Shown piece after piece: positions 44,760 to 53,745 of a stretch of 64,000 nt of DNA. The stretch lies in NCBI RefSeq assembly GCF_041434935.1, contig NZ_CP107964.1, positions 4,154,001 through 4,218,000 on the forward strand, in the 5' to 3' direction. The stretch comes from Kitasatospora sp. NBC_00374 (GTDB taxonomy: Bacteria > Actinomycetota > Actinomycetes > Streptomycetales > Streptomycetaceae). Below the pieces are notes generated by a model. It was given only the letters and a program-made list of their open reading frames with translations. It made no database searches and was not told the origin of the DNA. Each line of letters starts with the position of its first letter. Within the stretch, counting starts at the first letter, position 1. Both the position numbers and the translations under genes were made by a program.

Positions 44760-45869
44760 CTATCCGCCCGCCGGCGCCGAGGGCTGGCCGCCGGCGCCGC
44801 CCGGCTCGGGGAGGGTCTGGTAGACCGTCCCGCCGCAGGCCCCCTTGAGCACCGTGCTCGTCACCGCGGCCGCGTCGGCCTGCGGCGCGTACGCCAGGGT
44901 GATGGCCGACTCGGGCCTGGTCGGGGTGGGGGTGGGGGTGGGCACGGGGCTGGTCGGGTCGGTCGGGCTGGGGCTCGCACCGGCCCCCGGCTGGACCGCG
45001 CCCGGTGCGGCCGAGGCGGGCTCGATCAGCCCGGCGTGCACGGCGGCGGGCACCGCCTGGCTGCTCGGGGCGGCGCCCGGCGTCGTACAGCCGGTGCCCG
45101 GCACCCAGCCGAACCGGATCCGGTACCAGGAGCCCGGTGCGAGCAGCACCTCCGGTGGCTGGGCCGGCGGGGCGGGCAGCGCGGCCGCCGCGTCGCCCGC
45201 CCGGTGCGGCACCACCTTGACGCTGCCGGGGTCGCTGCCGACGGCCGCGGTGACCGTGAGCCGGCCGTCCTCCGGCACCCGACAGCTTCCGGCGGAGGTG
45301 TTGCGCAGCGCGATCCAGCCGTACACCTTGCCGGCGGCGTCCGGTGGTTCCAGGTGGGTCTGCGGCTCGCCCAGGTCCGCCGGGGCGCACCACGGCGCCG
45401 GGGGCGGGGCGGACGGCCCGGCGGTGCCCGCGGTTGTCGGCACGCTCGGCGTCGCCGTCCCGGGGTCGGTCGGCAGGCTCACCCCGGCCGTGCCCTCGGC
45501 CGGACGGGCGGACGGCAGCGGGTGCTCACCGCCCCGGTTCGGGCCGGTCGGGGAGCTGCCCGCGTGGACCGGGGGGTGCGCGGCGTCGCCGGAGCCGTCG
45601 GTAAGGTCGAGCGGGCCGACGCCCCGGATCGCGGGCACGGCGGCGGCGGCCATCAGCACGGCGGCGGCGGCGCCCGTCCAGGTGTTGCGGTAGCGGACCC
45701 GGCGGCGCGGCACCGCGATCCTGATCCGGGACAGCGCCGCCGTGTCGGGCTCCAGATCGGCGACCGACCGGTGCAGCAGGGCCCGCAGCTCCCGCTCCAG
45801 CGGGCTGCCCTCGCCGGGCTGACCGCTCGTCGGGTCGAGGCCGCCGCGGCGGCTGTGACCGTCAGTCAT
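44760..45869 (-). CDS. Membrane protein coupled to the sigma factor (possible anti-sigma or sensor)
   Basis: A 369-residue protein. The cytoplasmic N-terminus (about 1-60: LERELRALLHRSVADLEPDTA) precedes a single helix (TGAAAAVLMAAAAVPAIR, about 65-82) and a large external Pro/Thr/Gly-rich domain with DUF4232-like features (KVYGWIALRNTSAGSCRVPEDG, C-T-T-P-G). There is no H-x3-C-x2-C zinc motif of ZAS anti-sigma factors. The start overlaps the sigma gene stop by 8 bases (or 11 if GTG 45872 is used), so the two are coupled. Control of the sigma factor by this protein is inferred only from coupling and topology. Confidence 0.75.
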   Translation of the reverse strand: MTDGHSRRGGLDPTSGQPGEGSPLERELRALLHRSVADLEPDTAALSRIRIAVPRRRVRYRNTWTGAAAAVLMAAAAVPAIRGVGPLDLTDGSGDAAHPPVHAGSSPTGPNRGGEHPLPSARPAEGTAGVSLPTDPGTATPSVPTTAGTAGPSAPPPAPWCAPADLGEPQTHLEPPDAAGKVYGWIALRNTSAGSCRVPEDGRLTVTAAVGSDPGSVKVVPHRAGDAAAALPAPPAQPPEVLLAPGSWYRIRFGWVPGTGCTTPGAAPSSQAVPAAVHAGLIEPASAAPGAVQPGAGASPSPTDPTSPVPTPTPTPTRPESAITLAYAPQADAAAVTSTVLKGACGGTVYQTLPEPGGAGGQPSAPAGG

Positions 45870-46476
45870 CACTGGTGTCCATCACGGTCCGCAGGGCGCT
45901 CAGTCCGCGTGAGCCGTACGCCTTCACCGAGCCGACGGAGATGCCGAGCACCTCGGCCGCCTGAGCCTCGGTCAGATCCGCGTAGTAGCGCAGCACCAGT
46001 ACCTCCCGCTGACGGCGTTGCAACCCCCGGAGCGCCGCCCGGAGGCGGTCGCGCTCCAGCGCATCGTAGGCGCCCTCTTCTGCACTGGCCATGTCAGGCA
46101 TGGGCTTGGGCAGCAGCCGCAGGCCCAGGATCCGCCGTCGCAGCGTGGACCGCGAGAGGTTGACCACGGTCTGCCGCAGGTAGGCGAGGGTCTTCTCCGG
46201 CTCACGGACCCGGCGGCGGGCCGCGTGCACCCGGATGAAGGCCTCCTGCACCACGTCCTCGCAGGAGGACAGGTCGTCCAGCAGCAGGGCGGCCAGGCGC
46301 AGCAGTGACCGGTAGTGGGCCTGGTAGGTCTCGGTGAGCTGGTCGACGCTGGCCCCGGTCGCGTCCGATGCCGCCGAAGCAGCTGCCACGGCGCTATCGG
46401 CCGGCCGCCGGGCCGCCCCCGGCAGCGTCATCACCGGCAGTGCCGCCACGCCCACTGCCCCCATTGCATTCGCCAC
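45862..46476 (-). CDS. SigE-family ECF RNA polymerase sigma factor
   Basis: A 204-residue sigma factor of the actinobacterial SigE-like ECF group. Region 2 lies at about 48-110 (LLRLAALLLDDLSSCEDVVQ; then AFIRVHAARR). Region 4 lies at about 145-198 (QREVLVLRYYADLTEAQAAE, VLGISVGSVKAYGSRGLSAL). A 40-residue Ala-rich N-terminal extension precedes region 2. The first of two coupled genes with the downstream membrane protein. The position beside aspartokinase matches the SCO3613-SCO3615 neighbourhood in S. coelicolor as remembered. The target promoters are unknown. Confidence 0.88.
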   Translation of the reverse strand: MANAMGAVGVAALPVMTLPGAARRPADSAVAAASAASDATGASVDQLTETYQAHYRSLLRLAALLLDDLSSCEDVVQEAFIRVHAARRRVREPEKTLAYLRQTVVNLSRSTLRRRILGLRLLPKPMPDMASAEEGAYDALERDRLRAALRGLQRRQREVLVLRYYADLTEAQAAEVLGISVGSVKAYGSRGLSALRTVMDTSDD

Positions 46477-46702
46477 GCCTCTTGGACACTCGAACCCCTG
46501 TCATGGTTGCCCTGACCCCGGAGACATTCTTCCGTACCGCCGGAATCCGCCTCCAGGGTTCTGGGAAGGGATTCTGACCCATCGTCCGAAGGAGCGCCTC
46601 CCGGCGGCGGAAGCAGCAGGTGGGAGCGGTGGGCGGCCGGGCACGGCGACGGCCGGCCGCCCGAGGGCGACCGGCCGCAGACCGCTGGGTGCCGGGGCCG
46701 GG

Positions 46703-47983
46703 TCAGCGCCCGGTGCCGCCGTAGACGACCGCCTCGTCCGTCTCGCTGTCCAGGCCGAACGCGCTGTGCACCGCGCGGACGGCCTCCGGGACGTCCTCGG
46801 ACCGGGTGACCACCGAGATCCGGATCTCCGAGGTGGAGATCAGCTCGATGTTGACGCCGGCCTCCGAGAGCGCCTCGAAGAACGTCGCGGTGACGCCCGG
46901 GTTGGAGCGCATCCCGGCGCCGACCAGGGAGAGCTTGCCGATCGCGTCGTCGTAGCGCAGCGACTCGTAGCCGATGCCCTCCTTGACCCGGGCCAGCGCG
47001 TCGATGGCCTTCTGGCCGTCGGTCTTGGGCAGGGTGAAGGAGATGTCGGTGAGGCCGGTCGACGCGGTGGAGACGTTCTGCACCACCATGTCGATGTTGA
47101 CCTCGGCATCCGCGATGGCGCGGAAGATGCGGGCCGCCTCGCCCGGCTTGTCCGGTACGCCGACGACCGTGATCTTGGCCTCGGACGTGTCGTGGGCGAC
47201 TCCGGAGATGATGGCCTGCTCCATCTCGCCCCCTTCGGGCTTGTTCGGGTTGGTGCCACTGACAATTGTCCCCGGCAGGCCGGAGAAGGACGAGCGTACG
47301 TGAATCGGGATGTTGTAGCGCCGCGCGTACTCCACGCAGCGGTCCAGGAGCACCTTGGAGCCGGACGAGGCCAGCTCCAGCATGTCCTCGAAGCCGATCC
47401 AGTCGATCTTGCGGGCCTTCTTCACCACCCGCGGGTCGGCGGTGAAGACGCCGTCCACGTCGGTGTAGATCTCGCAGACCTCGGCGCCCAGGGCCGCGGC
47501 CAGGGCCACCGCCGTGGTGTCCGAACCGCCCCGGCCGAGCGTGGTGATGTCCTTGCTGACCTGGGAGACACCCTGGAATCCGGCCACGATCGCGATGTTG
47601 CCCTCGTCCAGGGCGTTGCGGATCCGGCCCGGCGTCACATCGATGATCCGCGCCCGGTTGTGCGTGGAGTCGGTGATCACACCGGCCTGGCTGCCGGTGA
47701 AGGACTGGGCCTCGTGGCCCAGCGTCTTGATCGCCATGGCCAGCAGCGCCATGGAGATGCGCTCTCCAGCGGTCAGCAGCATGTCGAACTCACGGCCGGA
47801 CGGAAGAGGGGTCACCTGTTCCGCGAGTTCGATGAGCTCGTCCGTCGTGTCGCCCATCGCGGACACCACGACGACGACCTCATGGCCGGCCTTCCTGGTG
47901 TCGACGATCCGACGGGCCACGCGCTTGATGCCCTCGGCATCCGCAACGGATGAGCCGCCGTACTTCTGCACGACAAGGCCCAC
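46703..47983 (-). CDS. ask: Aspartate kinase
   Basis: A 426-residue aspartokinase, first step of lysine, threonine, methionine and diaminopimelate synthesis. The catalytic part opens [20 protein letters not shown] and includes the [20 protein letters not shown] loop. Two ACT regulatory domains occupy about 265-410. An in-frame ATG at 47224 (MEQAIISGV) with GAAGGGGG directly upstream is well placed to give a separate beta subunit of 173 residues, as in other actinobacterial alpha2beta2 enzymes. The asd gene that normally follows is absent here; the sigma gene lies downstream. GTG start at 47983. Confidence 0.95.
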   Translation of the reverse strand: MGLVVQKYGGSSVADAEGIKRVARRIVDTRKAGHEVVVVVSAMGDTTDELIELAEQVTPLPSGREFDMLLTAGERISMALLAMAIKTLGHEAQSFTGSQAGVITDSTHNRARIIDVTPGRIRNALDEGNIAIVAGFQGVSQVSKDITTLGRGGSDTTAVALAAALGAEVCEIYTDVDGVFTADPRVVKKARKIDWIGFEDMLELASSGSKVLLDRCVEYARRYNIPIHVRSSFSGLPGTIVSGTNPNKPEGGEMEQAIISGVAHDTSEAKITVVGVPDKPGEAARIFRAIADAEVNIDMVVQNVSTASTGLTDISFTLPKTDGQKAIDALARVKEGIGYESLRYDDAIGKLSLVGAGMRSNPGVTATFFEALSEAGVNIELISTSEIRISVVTRSEDVPEAVRAVHSAFGLDSETDEAVVYGGTGR

Positions 47984-48298
47984 GTGCGCTCCTCGACTTG
48001 AGTCGGTTTCGGGGGGTTGGTGGCCCCCTCAGCCCCGGGGAAACGGGGCTGTGCGGTCCGCGTCAGTCTATCGAGCGGGGCAGGCCGATCCGCCACATTC
48101 CATATGATGAGACGCTGGTATCGCCTGGTGAACGGGGGCGCGCGGCCCCGACCGGCAGGTCTCCGGGCGAACCGCGGGCCGCCCGGAGAATCGCCGGGCC
48201 GGCCCGGGCGCGACCCTCGGGATTTCGACTCCCCGGAAATCGCTGATGCCTGCGTCACATCCGCCCGGACCACCCGGTCCGCGGCCCCGCGTCGGGGC
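47984..48298. promoter_or_regulatory. Upstream region of aspartokinase
   Basis: This 315-base gap lies between DUF5063 and ask, both leftward. Around 48100 the sequence ATTCCATATGATGAGACGC is AT-rich for this genome and is a likely promoter area for ask. A GATTTC-N9-GAAATC inverted repeat lies at 48221-48241. No open frame is convincing. Confidence 0.45.
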
Positions 48299-48943
48299 TC
48301 AGAGCCCCAGCTCGGCCGCCATCAGGTCGCCCGCCTGCTGCTCCAGCTGCTCGTCGGTGAGTCCGTCGTCGTCCGTGTCGGCCCCGTCCGCCGCCGCACC
48401 GATCGGGCTGTCCAGCCGGACGTGCGCGATCAGCGACTGCAGCGCCCGGAGCACGGCCGTGCAGGTGGAGCCCCAGTTCGACAGGTACGAGAACTGCCAC
48501 CACCAGAGCGCCTCGCTGACCCGGCCCTCGCGGTAGTGCGTCAGCCCGTGCTGCAGCTCCGCCACCACCCCGGCCAGGTCGTCCGAGATCCGGAACGCGC
48601 TCGGCTTCTCCGGCGGCCCGTACGGGTCGAAGACCTCGTGGTACACGTCGATCGGGGCCAGCAGCTCGGCCAGCCGCTCACGGAGCTCGACACCGTCGGG
48701 CTCCGGCCCGGTGTCGGGCTCGAAGCGGTCCTCGGGCAGGACGTCCTCGATCGCCCCCAGCCGTCCGCCGGTCAGCAGCAGCTGGGAGACCTCCAGCAGG
48801 AGCAGCGACACCGCGCTGCCCGGCTCGTCGCCCTTGGCGACCTCGGAGACCGCCAGCACGAAGCTCTCCACCGAGTCGGCGATCTGGACGGCGAAGTCGT
48901 CCGGCTCGTCGGTATGGGTGAGGCTGTGGGTTACGTCAGACAT
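48299..48943 (-). CDS. DUF5063 protein
   Basis: A 214-residue acidic cytosolic protein. The core ([20 protein letters not shown] at about 157-176, preceded by LWWWQFSYL) and the helix [20 protein letters not shown] match DUF5063 proteins, which lie immediately downstream of recR in Streptomyces. The function is unknown. The ATG at 48943 overlaps recR by 8 bases and follows GGGAGA, so it is coupled to recR. A highly acidic C-terminus ([18 protein letters not shown]) is typical. Confidence 0.88.
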   Translation of the reverse strand: MSDVTHSLTHTDEPDDFAVQIADSVESFVLAVSEVAKGDEPGSAVSLLLLEVSQLLLTGGRLGAIEDVLPEDRFEPDTGPEPDGVELRERLAELLAPIDVYHEVFDPYGPPEKPSAFRISDDLAGVVAELQHGLTHYREGRVSEALWWWQFSYLSNWGSTCTAVLRALQSLIAHVRLDSPIGAAADGADTDDDGLTDEQLEQQAGDLMAAELGL

Positions 48944-49535
48944 CGAGCAGTCGTCTCCCTTCGAAGGCCCGGCCGAGGGTGACCTCGTCGGCATACTCCA
49001 AGTCCCCGCCGACGGGCAGGCCGCTCGCCAGCCGGGTCACCTTCAGGCCCATCGGCTTGCAGAGCCGGGCCAGGTAGGTGGCGGTCGCCTCCCCCTCCAG
49101 GTTGGGGTCGGTGGCCAGGATCAGCTCGGTGACCGTGCCGTCCGCGAGCCTCGTCATGAGTTCGCGGATCCGCAGATCGTCCGGCCCGACGCCCTCGATC
49201 GGGCTGATCGCGCCGCCCAGCACGTGGTAGCGGCCCCGGAACTCCCGGGTGCGTTCGATCGCCACCACGTCCTTGGGCTCCTCGACCACGCAGATCACCG
49301 CGAGATCGCGGCGCGGGTCGAGGCAGACCCGGCACTGCTCGGCCTCCGCGACATTGCCGCAGACCGCACAGAACCGGACCTTCTCCTTGACCTGCTGCAA
49401 CGCGAACGCCAGCCGGCGGACGTCGACCGGGTCGGCCTGCAGGATGTGGAAGGCGATCCGCTGTGCGCTCTTGGGCCCGACGCCGGGCAGCCTGCCCAGT
49501 TCGTCGATCAGGTCCTGAACCACGCCCTCGTACAA
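48936..49535 (-). CDS. recR: Recombination mediator RecR
   Basis: A 199-residue RecR. It has the N-terminal helix-hairpin-helix ([20 protein letters not shown]), a C4 zinc finger ([17 protein letters not shown], about 56-72), the Toprim domain ([24 protein letters not shown]) and a C-terminal helix. It loads RecA on gapped DNA with RecF/RecO. The start codon is TTG at 49535, supported by GAAGGAAGG about 8 bases upstream. It precedes the DUF5063 gene and follows ybaB after 188 bases, in a dnaX-ybaB-recR order common in bacteria. Confidence 0.95.
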   Translation of the reverse strand: MYEGVVQDLIDELGRLPGVGPKSAQRIAFHILQADPVDVRRLAFALQQVKEKVRFCAVCGNVAEAEQCRVCLDPRRDLAVICVVEEPKDVVAIERTREFRGRYHVLGGAISPIEGVGPDDLRIRELMTRLADGTVTELILATDPNLEGEATATYLARLCKPMGLKVTRLASGLPVGGDLEYADEVTLGRAFEGRRLLDV

Positions 49536-49723
49536 CTCCGCGCCTTCCTTCGGCCGGGCACCGCTCCGGGGCCTGCTGCCCCGGTGCCGGGTGCTCCGGT
49601 GCCATCATCCAACGAATCGGGCGTCGGACACACCGTCCGACGCCCGACCACCTCATTAATCACACATCACCCGACCCGCCCGCGTGACCACCGGGCGGCC
49701 GACGAACGACGTGAACTCCCAGG

Positions 49724-50068
49724 TCAGAACGGAAGGCCGGGGATCCCGGCGCCCCCGCCCAGCCCCTGGGTCAGCGGACCCATCCGCTCCGCCTGCAGCT
49801 TCTGCGCCGCCGCGTTGGCGTCCCGGACCGCGGCCAGCACCAGGTCGGCCAGGGTCTCGGTGTCGTCCGGGTCGACCGCCTCGGGCGCGATCGTCAGCGC
49901 CACCAGCTCACCCGAACCCGTCACCGTCGCCTCGACCAGACCGCCGCCCGCCGACCCGCGCACCTGCGCCTCGGCCAGCTCGCGCTGCGCCTTGCCCAGC
50001 TCCTCCTGCATCTTCTGCGCCTGCTTCAGCAGCTGCTGCATGTTGGGCTGGCCACCACCAGGGAACAC
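49724..50068 (-). CDS. YbaB/EbfC-family nucleoid-associated protein
   Basis: A 114-residue DNA-binding protein: [20 protein letters not shown] forms the long N-terminal helix, [15 protein letters not shown] the central sheet, and V-L-A-A-V-R-D-A-N the C-terminal helix. It ends in a Gly-rich tail. GTG at 50068 was chosen because AGGAGAG lies upstream; a more upstream in-frame ATG lacks that spacing. It lies between dnaX and recR, its usual place. Confidence 0.93.
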   Translation of the reverse strand: MFPGGGQPNMQQLLKQAQKMQEELGKAQRELAEAQVRGSAGGGLVEATVTGSGELVALTIAPEAVDPDDTETLADLVLAAVRDANAAAQKLQAERMGPLTQGLGGGAGIPGLPF

Positions 50069-50139
50069 GGATCTCTCCTGCCTGTACACGGAAACGTCGC
50101 CGGTGCCGACGACACCTTCCCACCGTACGCGTCACCCGA

Positions 50140-52326
50140 TCAGCCGTTGTGGTGGATCTCCTCCAGCACCGTGGCGCCCAACTCGCGGATGATCAGCTCC
50201 TGGCCGGAGAACACCTGCTCGTTCAGATCCGGGTCGTCGTCCTCCGGGACGTCGTCCTCCGGCGCCACGTGCTGCTGCGGCGCCTGCGGCTGGGACGGCC
50301 GGGCCTGGGACGGCGACTGCGGCACCGCCGGGGCCTGCTGCTGCGGCCGGACCAGCGGCGCGGCCTGCACCGGCGGGGCCGGCTGCGCCGGCGCGGGCGC
50401 CGGGGCGGCGGACGGCTGGAACGCGGACGCGGGCCGGGCGGCCGGCGCCGGAGCACCCCAGCCGCCTCCGCCGCCGCCCGCGGCGGGCGGGGGCGGCGTC
50501 CCGCCGGCGGAGCCGCCGGACGGATCCACGATGCACTCCACCCGCCAGTCCACCCCGAGCGCGTCCGCGAGCGCCTGGCGCAGCACGTCGTCGCTGTTGC
50601 TGGAGACGAAGCTGTCCCGGGCACCGGCGTTGACGAAGGACACCTGGAGCACGCTGCCGTCGAACCCGGCCACCTGGCCGTTCTGGCTGAGCAGGATCCA
50701 GGTGAACCGGCGCCGGTTCTTCACCGCGTCCAGGATCTGCGGCCACATCTGCCGGATCTGCCCGGCGCCCTGCTGGGCGGCGGCGGACGGCTGGCCGGAC
50801 GGGGGCGGGACCGCGGCCGGGGCATGGACCTGGGCCGGGGCCGGGGTCTGGGCCGGGGTCTGGGCCGGGGTCTGGGCCGGGGGCTGAACCGGCTCGGGCA
50901 CGGCGGGCTGGGCCGGCGGGGAGGGCTGGGCGGGCTGGTCCCCGGGCGCCGCGGCTGCGGGCGGGAAGCTCCGCGGGATCGGCCAGGCGCCCGGCGCGGG
51001 GCCGGCGGCCGGGGCGGGAGCGGGTGCGGGTGCGGGTGCGGGTGTGGAGGGCGCCGCGGCCGGGACGGGGGCGGCCGCCACGGGGGCTGCCGGTGCGGCC
51101 GGCGGCGGAGCGCTCTCGGCCATCGGCGGCACGGCGAAGCCACCCGTCGGAGCGGCCAGCGTGCCCGCCGCCGCCCGCCGCTCCAGCTTGTCCAGCCGGG
51201 CCTGCAGCGACAGCTCGTCGCTGTACGCACCCGGCAGCATCACCCGGGCGCAGATCAGCTCCAACTGAAGCCGCGGGGCCGCGTTCCCCCGCATCTCGGT
51301 CAACCCGGTGTTGACGATGTCGGCGGCCCGGCTCAGCTCGGCCGCACCGAACCCGTCCGCCTGCGCCTGCATGATCGCGACCCGGTCGGCGGGCGCGTCG
51401 AGCAGACCCTTCTCCCCGGCGTCCGGCACGGTGGCGAGGATCACCAGGTCGCGCAGGCGCTCCAGCAGGTCCGTCACGAAACGGCGCGGGTCGTGGCCGC
51501 CCTCGACCACCCGGTCGATCACCTGGAAGACGGTCGCGCCGTCCTGCGCGGCGAAGGCGTCCACCACCTCGTCCAGCAGCGCGGAGTCGGTGTACCCGAG
51601 CAGCGAGGTGGCCATCCGGTACGTCACCCCGCCCTCGGCGGCGCCGGCCAGCAACTGGTCCATCACCGACATCGAGTCCCGGACCGAACCGGCACCGGCC
51701 CGCACGACCAGTGGGAAGACCGAGTCCTCGACCTCGATCCCCTCCCGGCCGCAGACCTGCGCCAGGTAGTCCCGCAGGGTGCCGGGCGGCACCAGCCGGA
51801 ACGGGTAGTGGTGGGTGCGGGAGCGGATCGTCCCGATCACCTTCTCCGGCTCCGTGGTGGCGAAGATGAACTTGAGGTGCTCCGGAGGCTCCTCCACCAC
51901 CTTCAGCAGCGCGTTGAAGCCGGCCGAGGTCACCATGTGGGCCTCGTCCAGAATGAAGATCTTGTACCGGCTGTGCACGGGGGCGAAGAACGCCCGCTCA
52001 CGCAGCTCACGGGCGTCGTCGACACCACCGTGCGAGGCCGCGTCGATCTCGATCACATCGATCGAGCCGGGGCCGCCGGTCGCCAGGTCCCGGCAGGACT
52101 GGCACTCCCCGCACGGGGTCGGGGTCGGGCCCTGCTCACAGTTGAGGCAGCGGGCGAGGATCCGCGCGCTGGTCGTCTTGCCGCAGCCACGGGGACCGCT
52201 GAACAGATAGGCGTGGTTGACCCTGTTGTTGCGCAGGGCCTGCTGGAGCGGAGCAGTCACATGCTCCTGGCCGATGACCTCCGCAAAGGTCTCCGGGCGA
52301 TAGCGGCGGTACAGGGCTAGGGACAC
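50140..52326 (-). CDS. dnaX: DNA polymerase III gamma/tau subunit
   Basis: A 728-residue clamp-loader ATPase. Walker A FSGPRGCGKTTSAR (about 42-55), zinc ligands Cys63, Cys72, Cys75 and Cys78, the DEAH box ILDEAHMVT, and sensor 1 FATTEPEKV are present. A very Pro/Ala-rich linker (about 375-600) contains the repeats AQTPAQTPAQTPAPAQ, and the C-terminal tau-type domain follows, so full-length tau is likely. The GTG at 52326 gives the conserved start SLALYRRYRPETF; the frame is open ten codons further. It begins 59 bases from the SRP RNA gene, in the same direction. Confidence 0.95.
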   Translation of the reverse strand: MSLALYRRYRPETFAEVIGQEHVTAPLQQALRNNRVNHAYLFSGPRGCGKTTSARILARCLNCEQGPTPTPCGECQSCRDLATGGPGSIDVIEIDAASHGGVDDARELRERAFFAPVHSRYKIFILDEAHMVTSAGFNALLKVVEEPPEHLKFIFATTEPEKVIGTIRSRTHHYPFRLVPPGTLRDYLAQVCGREGIEVEDSVFPLVVRAGAGSVRDSMSVMDQLLAGAAEGGVTYRMATSLLGYTDSALLDEVVDAFAAQDGATVFQVIDRVVEGGHDPRRFVTDLLERLRDLVILATVPDAGEKGLLDAPADRVAIMQAQADGFGAAELSRAADIVNTGLTEMRGNAAPRLQLELICARVMLPGAYSDELSLQARLDKLERRAAAGTLAAPTGGFAVPPMAESAPPPAAPAAPVAAAPVPAAAPSTPAPAPAPAPAPAAGPAPGAWPIPRSFPPAAAAPGDQPAQPSPPAQPAVPEPVQPPAQTPAQTPAQTPAPAQVHAPAAVPPPSGQPSAAAQQGAGQIRQMWPQILDAVKNRRRFTWILLSQNGQVAGFDGSVLQVSFVNAGARDSFVSSNSDDVLRQALADALGVDWRVECIVDPSGGSAGGTPPPPAAGGGGGGWGAPAPAARPASAFQPSAAPAPAPAQPAPPVQAAPLVRPQQQAPAVPQSPSQARPSQPQAPQQHVAPEDDVPEDDDPDLNEQVFSGQELIIRELGATVLEEIHHNG

Positions 52327-52384
52327 GCCACCGACGATATCGGGCGCGGCAGACAAACGCGTCGCCCTGCGGCCCCCGGGAACG

Positions 52385-52480
52385 CAAGGACCCCCCGTGC
52401 ACCCGCCAGAGCCCTCCTACCCTTGCTGCCTTCCGGCCCTGGGGGGGTTCAGAGAGATAACGCCGCACGAGGGGCTGGCA
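52385..52480 (-). ncRNA. ffs: Signal recognition particle RNA (4.5S-like)
   Basis: On the minus strand GGGCCGGAAGGCAGCAAGGG contains the universally conserved SRP domain IV tip (GGAA tetraloop and asymmetric loop). An outer stem forms between AGCCCCTCGTGC near the 5' end and GCACGGGGGG near the 3' end. Length about 95 bases; exact ends are approximate. The position directly upstream of dnaX and beside tRNA-Ser is the usual actinobacterial location. Confidence 0.88.
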
Positions 52481-52607
52481 CCAGAGTAGCGGATCCCGGG
52501 CCCCGGCTGTACCGCCGGCCCGCTTCCACGATCCGCAGGCAGCCGCCCACAGCCACCTGCGGATAGGTGGTCGCGAGCACCCCTGAACATGTACTAAGCT
52601 CTCCCAC

Positions 52608-52692
52608 GGAGGATTCGCCTAGTGGCCTAGGGCGCACGCTTGGAAAGCGTGTTGGGGGCAACCCCTCACGAGTTCGAATCTCGTATCCTCCG
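52608..52692 (+). tRNA. tRNA-Ser (anticodon GGA)
   Basis: An 85-base class II tRNA. The acceptor is GGAGGAT/ATCCTCC. The anticodon stem CACGC/GCGTG with loop TTGGAAA gives anticodon GGA. A long variable arm (TTGGGGGCAACCCCTC) precedes the T arm ACGAGTTCGAATCTCGT. The CCA is not encoded. A 14-bp hairpin follows 7 bases later. The DNA to its right is accessory in character. Confidence 0.96.
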
Positions 52693-52699
52693 CCGGCAG

Positions 52700-52730
52700 A
52701 AGGCCCGGACCGCTCAGCGGTCCGGGCCTT
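52700..52730. terminator. Hairpin terminator after tRNA-Ser
   Basis: A 14-bp perfect stem, 52700-52713 with 52717-52730 (AAGGCCCGGACCGC and complement), loop TCA, ending in TT. Confidence 0.9.
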
Positions 52731-52814
52731 CGTCGTTCACCGTCTCATCTGCAGTCTCAACGGACCTTCTCGGTGGCCCTGCCTCCAATCCGGCCTGCCG
52801 TCGAACGGTGACCG

Positions 52815-53228
52815 TCAGACGGCCACGAGACGGACGCGATCACCGCAGAGCTTGACCATGTCGTCGATGTCCGAGGTCAGCACGACGACCGGCCGCTGCT
52901 GACGCAGCGCCATCTCGGCTACCGCCGCGTCGATCGCGTACTTGTGGCCGTGAAGGCCTGCAGCGATCAGCGTCGCGGAAGCCGCCCGGGCCTCCTCATC
53001 CCCGACCTGCACGATCCGCAGCCCGGACAGAATCCACCGGAGACGGGCCTGGTCCGTCCGGCCGTACACGGCTTCGATGATGGTCAAGGCGCTGATCACC
53101 ACCTCCATGCCCCGCTTGCGGGCCTCCGCAACCAGCGCGACGGCCGGCTCGTGGTCGTCGAGCAGCTTGGACAGGCCCTCGGAGTCGAGCACCAAAGTGC
53201 CCTCGTGACTCAGCTTGCGACGGGCCAT
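52815..53228 (-). CDS. PIN-domain toxin (VapC-like)
   Basis: A 137-residue PIN-domain ribonuclease. The acidic metal-binding residues are Asp15 (TLVLDSEGLS), Glu52 (TIIEAVYG), Asp100 (YAIDAAVAE) and Asp120 (LTSDIDDM). VapC toxins cleave tRNA or rRNA. The start overlaps the antitoxin gene by 19 bases (stop at 53210), the standard coupled order antitoxin-toxin. It lies right after tRNA-Ser. The cleavage target cannot be predicted. Confidence 0.88.
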   Translation of the reverse strand: MARRKLSHEGTLVLDSEGLSKLLDDHEPAVALVAEARKRGMEVVISALTIIEAVYGRTDQARLRWILSGLRIVQVGDEEARAASATLIAAGLHGHKYAIDAAVAEMALRQQRPVVVLTSDIDDMVKLCGDRVRLVAV

Positions 53229-53494
53229 CCGCCCTCCTCGGCGAACACCTCGTCGAAGACCTGACGGGCCCGCTCCTGCTCCGCCGACGAGATCGGCCCC
53301 TGCCTGCGCTCATAGTCGGCCAGGTACTCGTCCAGGATCTGGCCGCGCAGCTCCCGCTCGACGGCTGCGGCGATGAACGCGGAGAACTCGCGCTTGCCCA
53401 CCCGCTGGCGGATGGCCTCGGCCGTACCTTCGGGCAGTGAGAGGCTGACCCTGGTGGCCGGCCCCTCGCCGATGCTGTAGGGCATCTCAGTCAT
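53210..53494 (-). CDS. Ribbon-helix-helix antitoxin (VapB-like)
   Basis: A 94-residue antitoxin. The N-terminal ribbon-helix-helix (ATRVSLSLPEGTAEAIRQRV then EFSAFIAAAVEREL) binds DNA, and an acidic C-terminal tail (EQERARQVFDEVFAEEGGW) should wrap the PIN toxin. It lies first in the pair and probably autoregulates the operon. GTG/ATG ambiguity is small; ATG at 53494 is followed by a second in-frame ATG three codons on. Confidence 0.85.
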   Translation of the reverse strand: MTEMPYSIGEGPATRVSLSLPEGTAEAIRQRVGKREFSAFIAAAVERELRGQILDEYLADYERRQGPISSAEQERARQVFDEVFAEEGGWPVAS

Positions 53495-53745
53495 GGACCC
53501 AGATTATCAAAGAAGTAGGAATGCCGAACCCAGACCTCCAGCCGGGCTTGCCCTGGTAGCAGTTCCGGTTGCATTCACCCCCGTCCGGCGCCGTCCGCAG
53601 CCCGGCGGGCAACTGCCCGGCCAGCAGCTGGGTGGCCGTTGGGGACGAGGACGGCGCGGCCGCGTCGCCGATCCAGACCGACCACTCGGCCCCGCGGCCC
53701 AACCGCCCAGGCTCTACCGGTGCCCCTGTTCTCGCGGGCGGGGGC

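Noticed and set aside
50800-50890. Tandem 12-base repeats (GGTCTGGGCCGG)
   Set aside because: They encode the AQTP repeats of the dnaX linker and are explained by the coding sequence.
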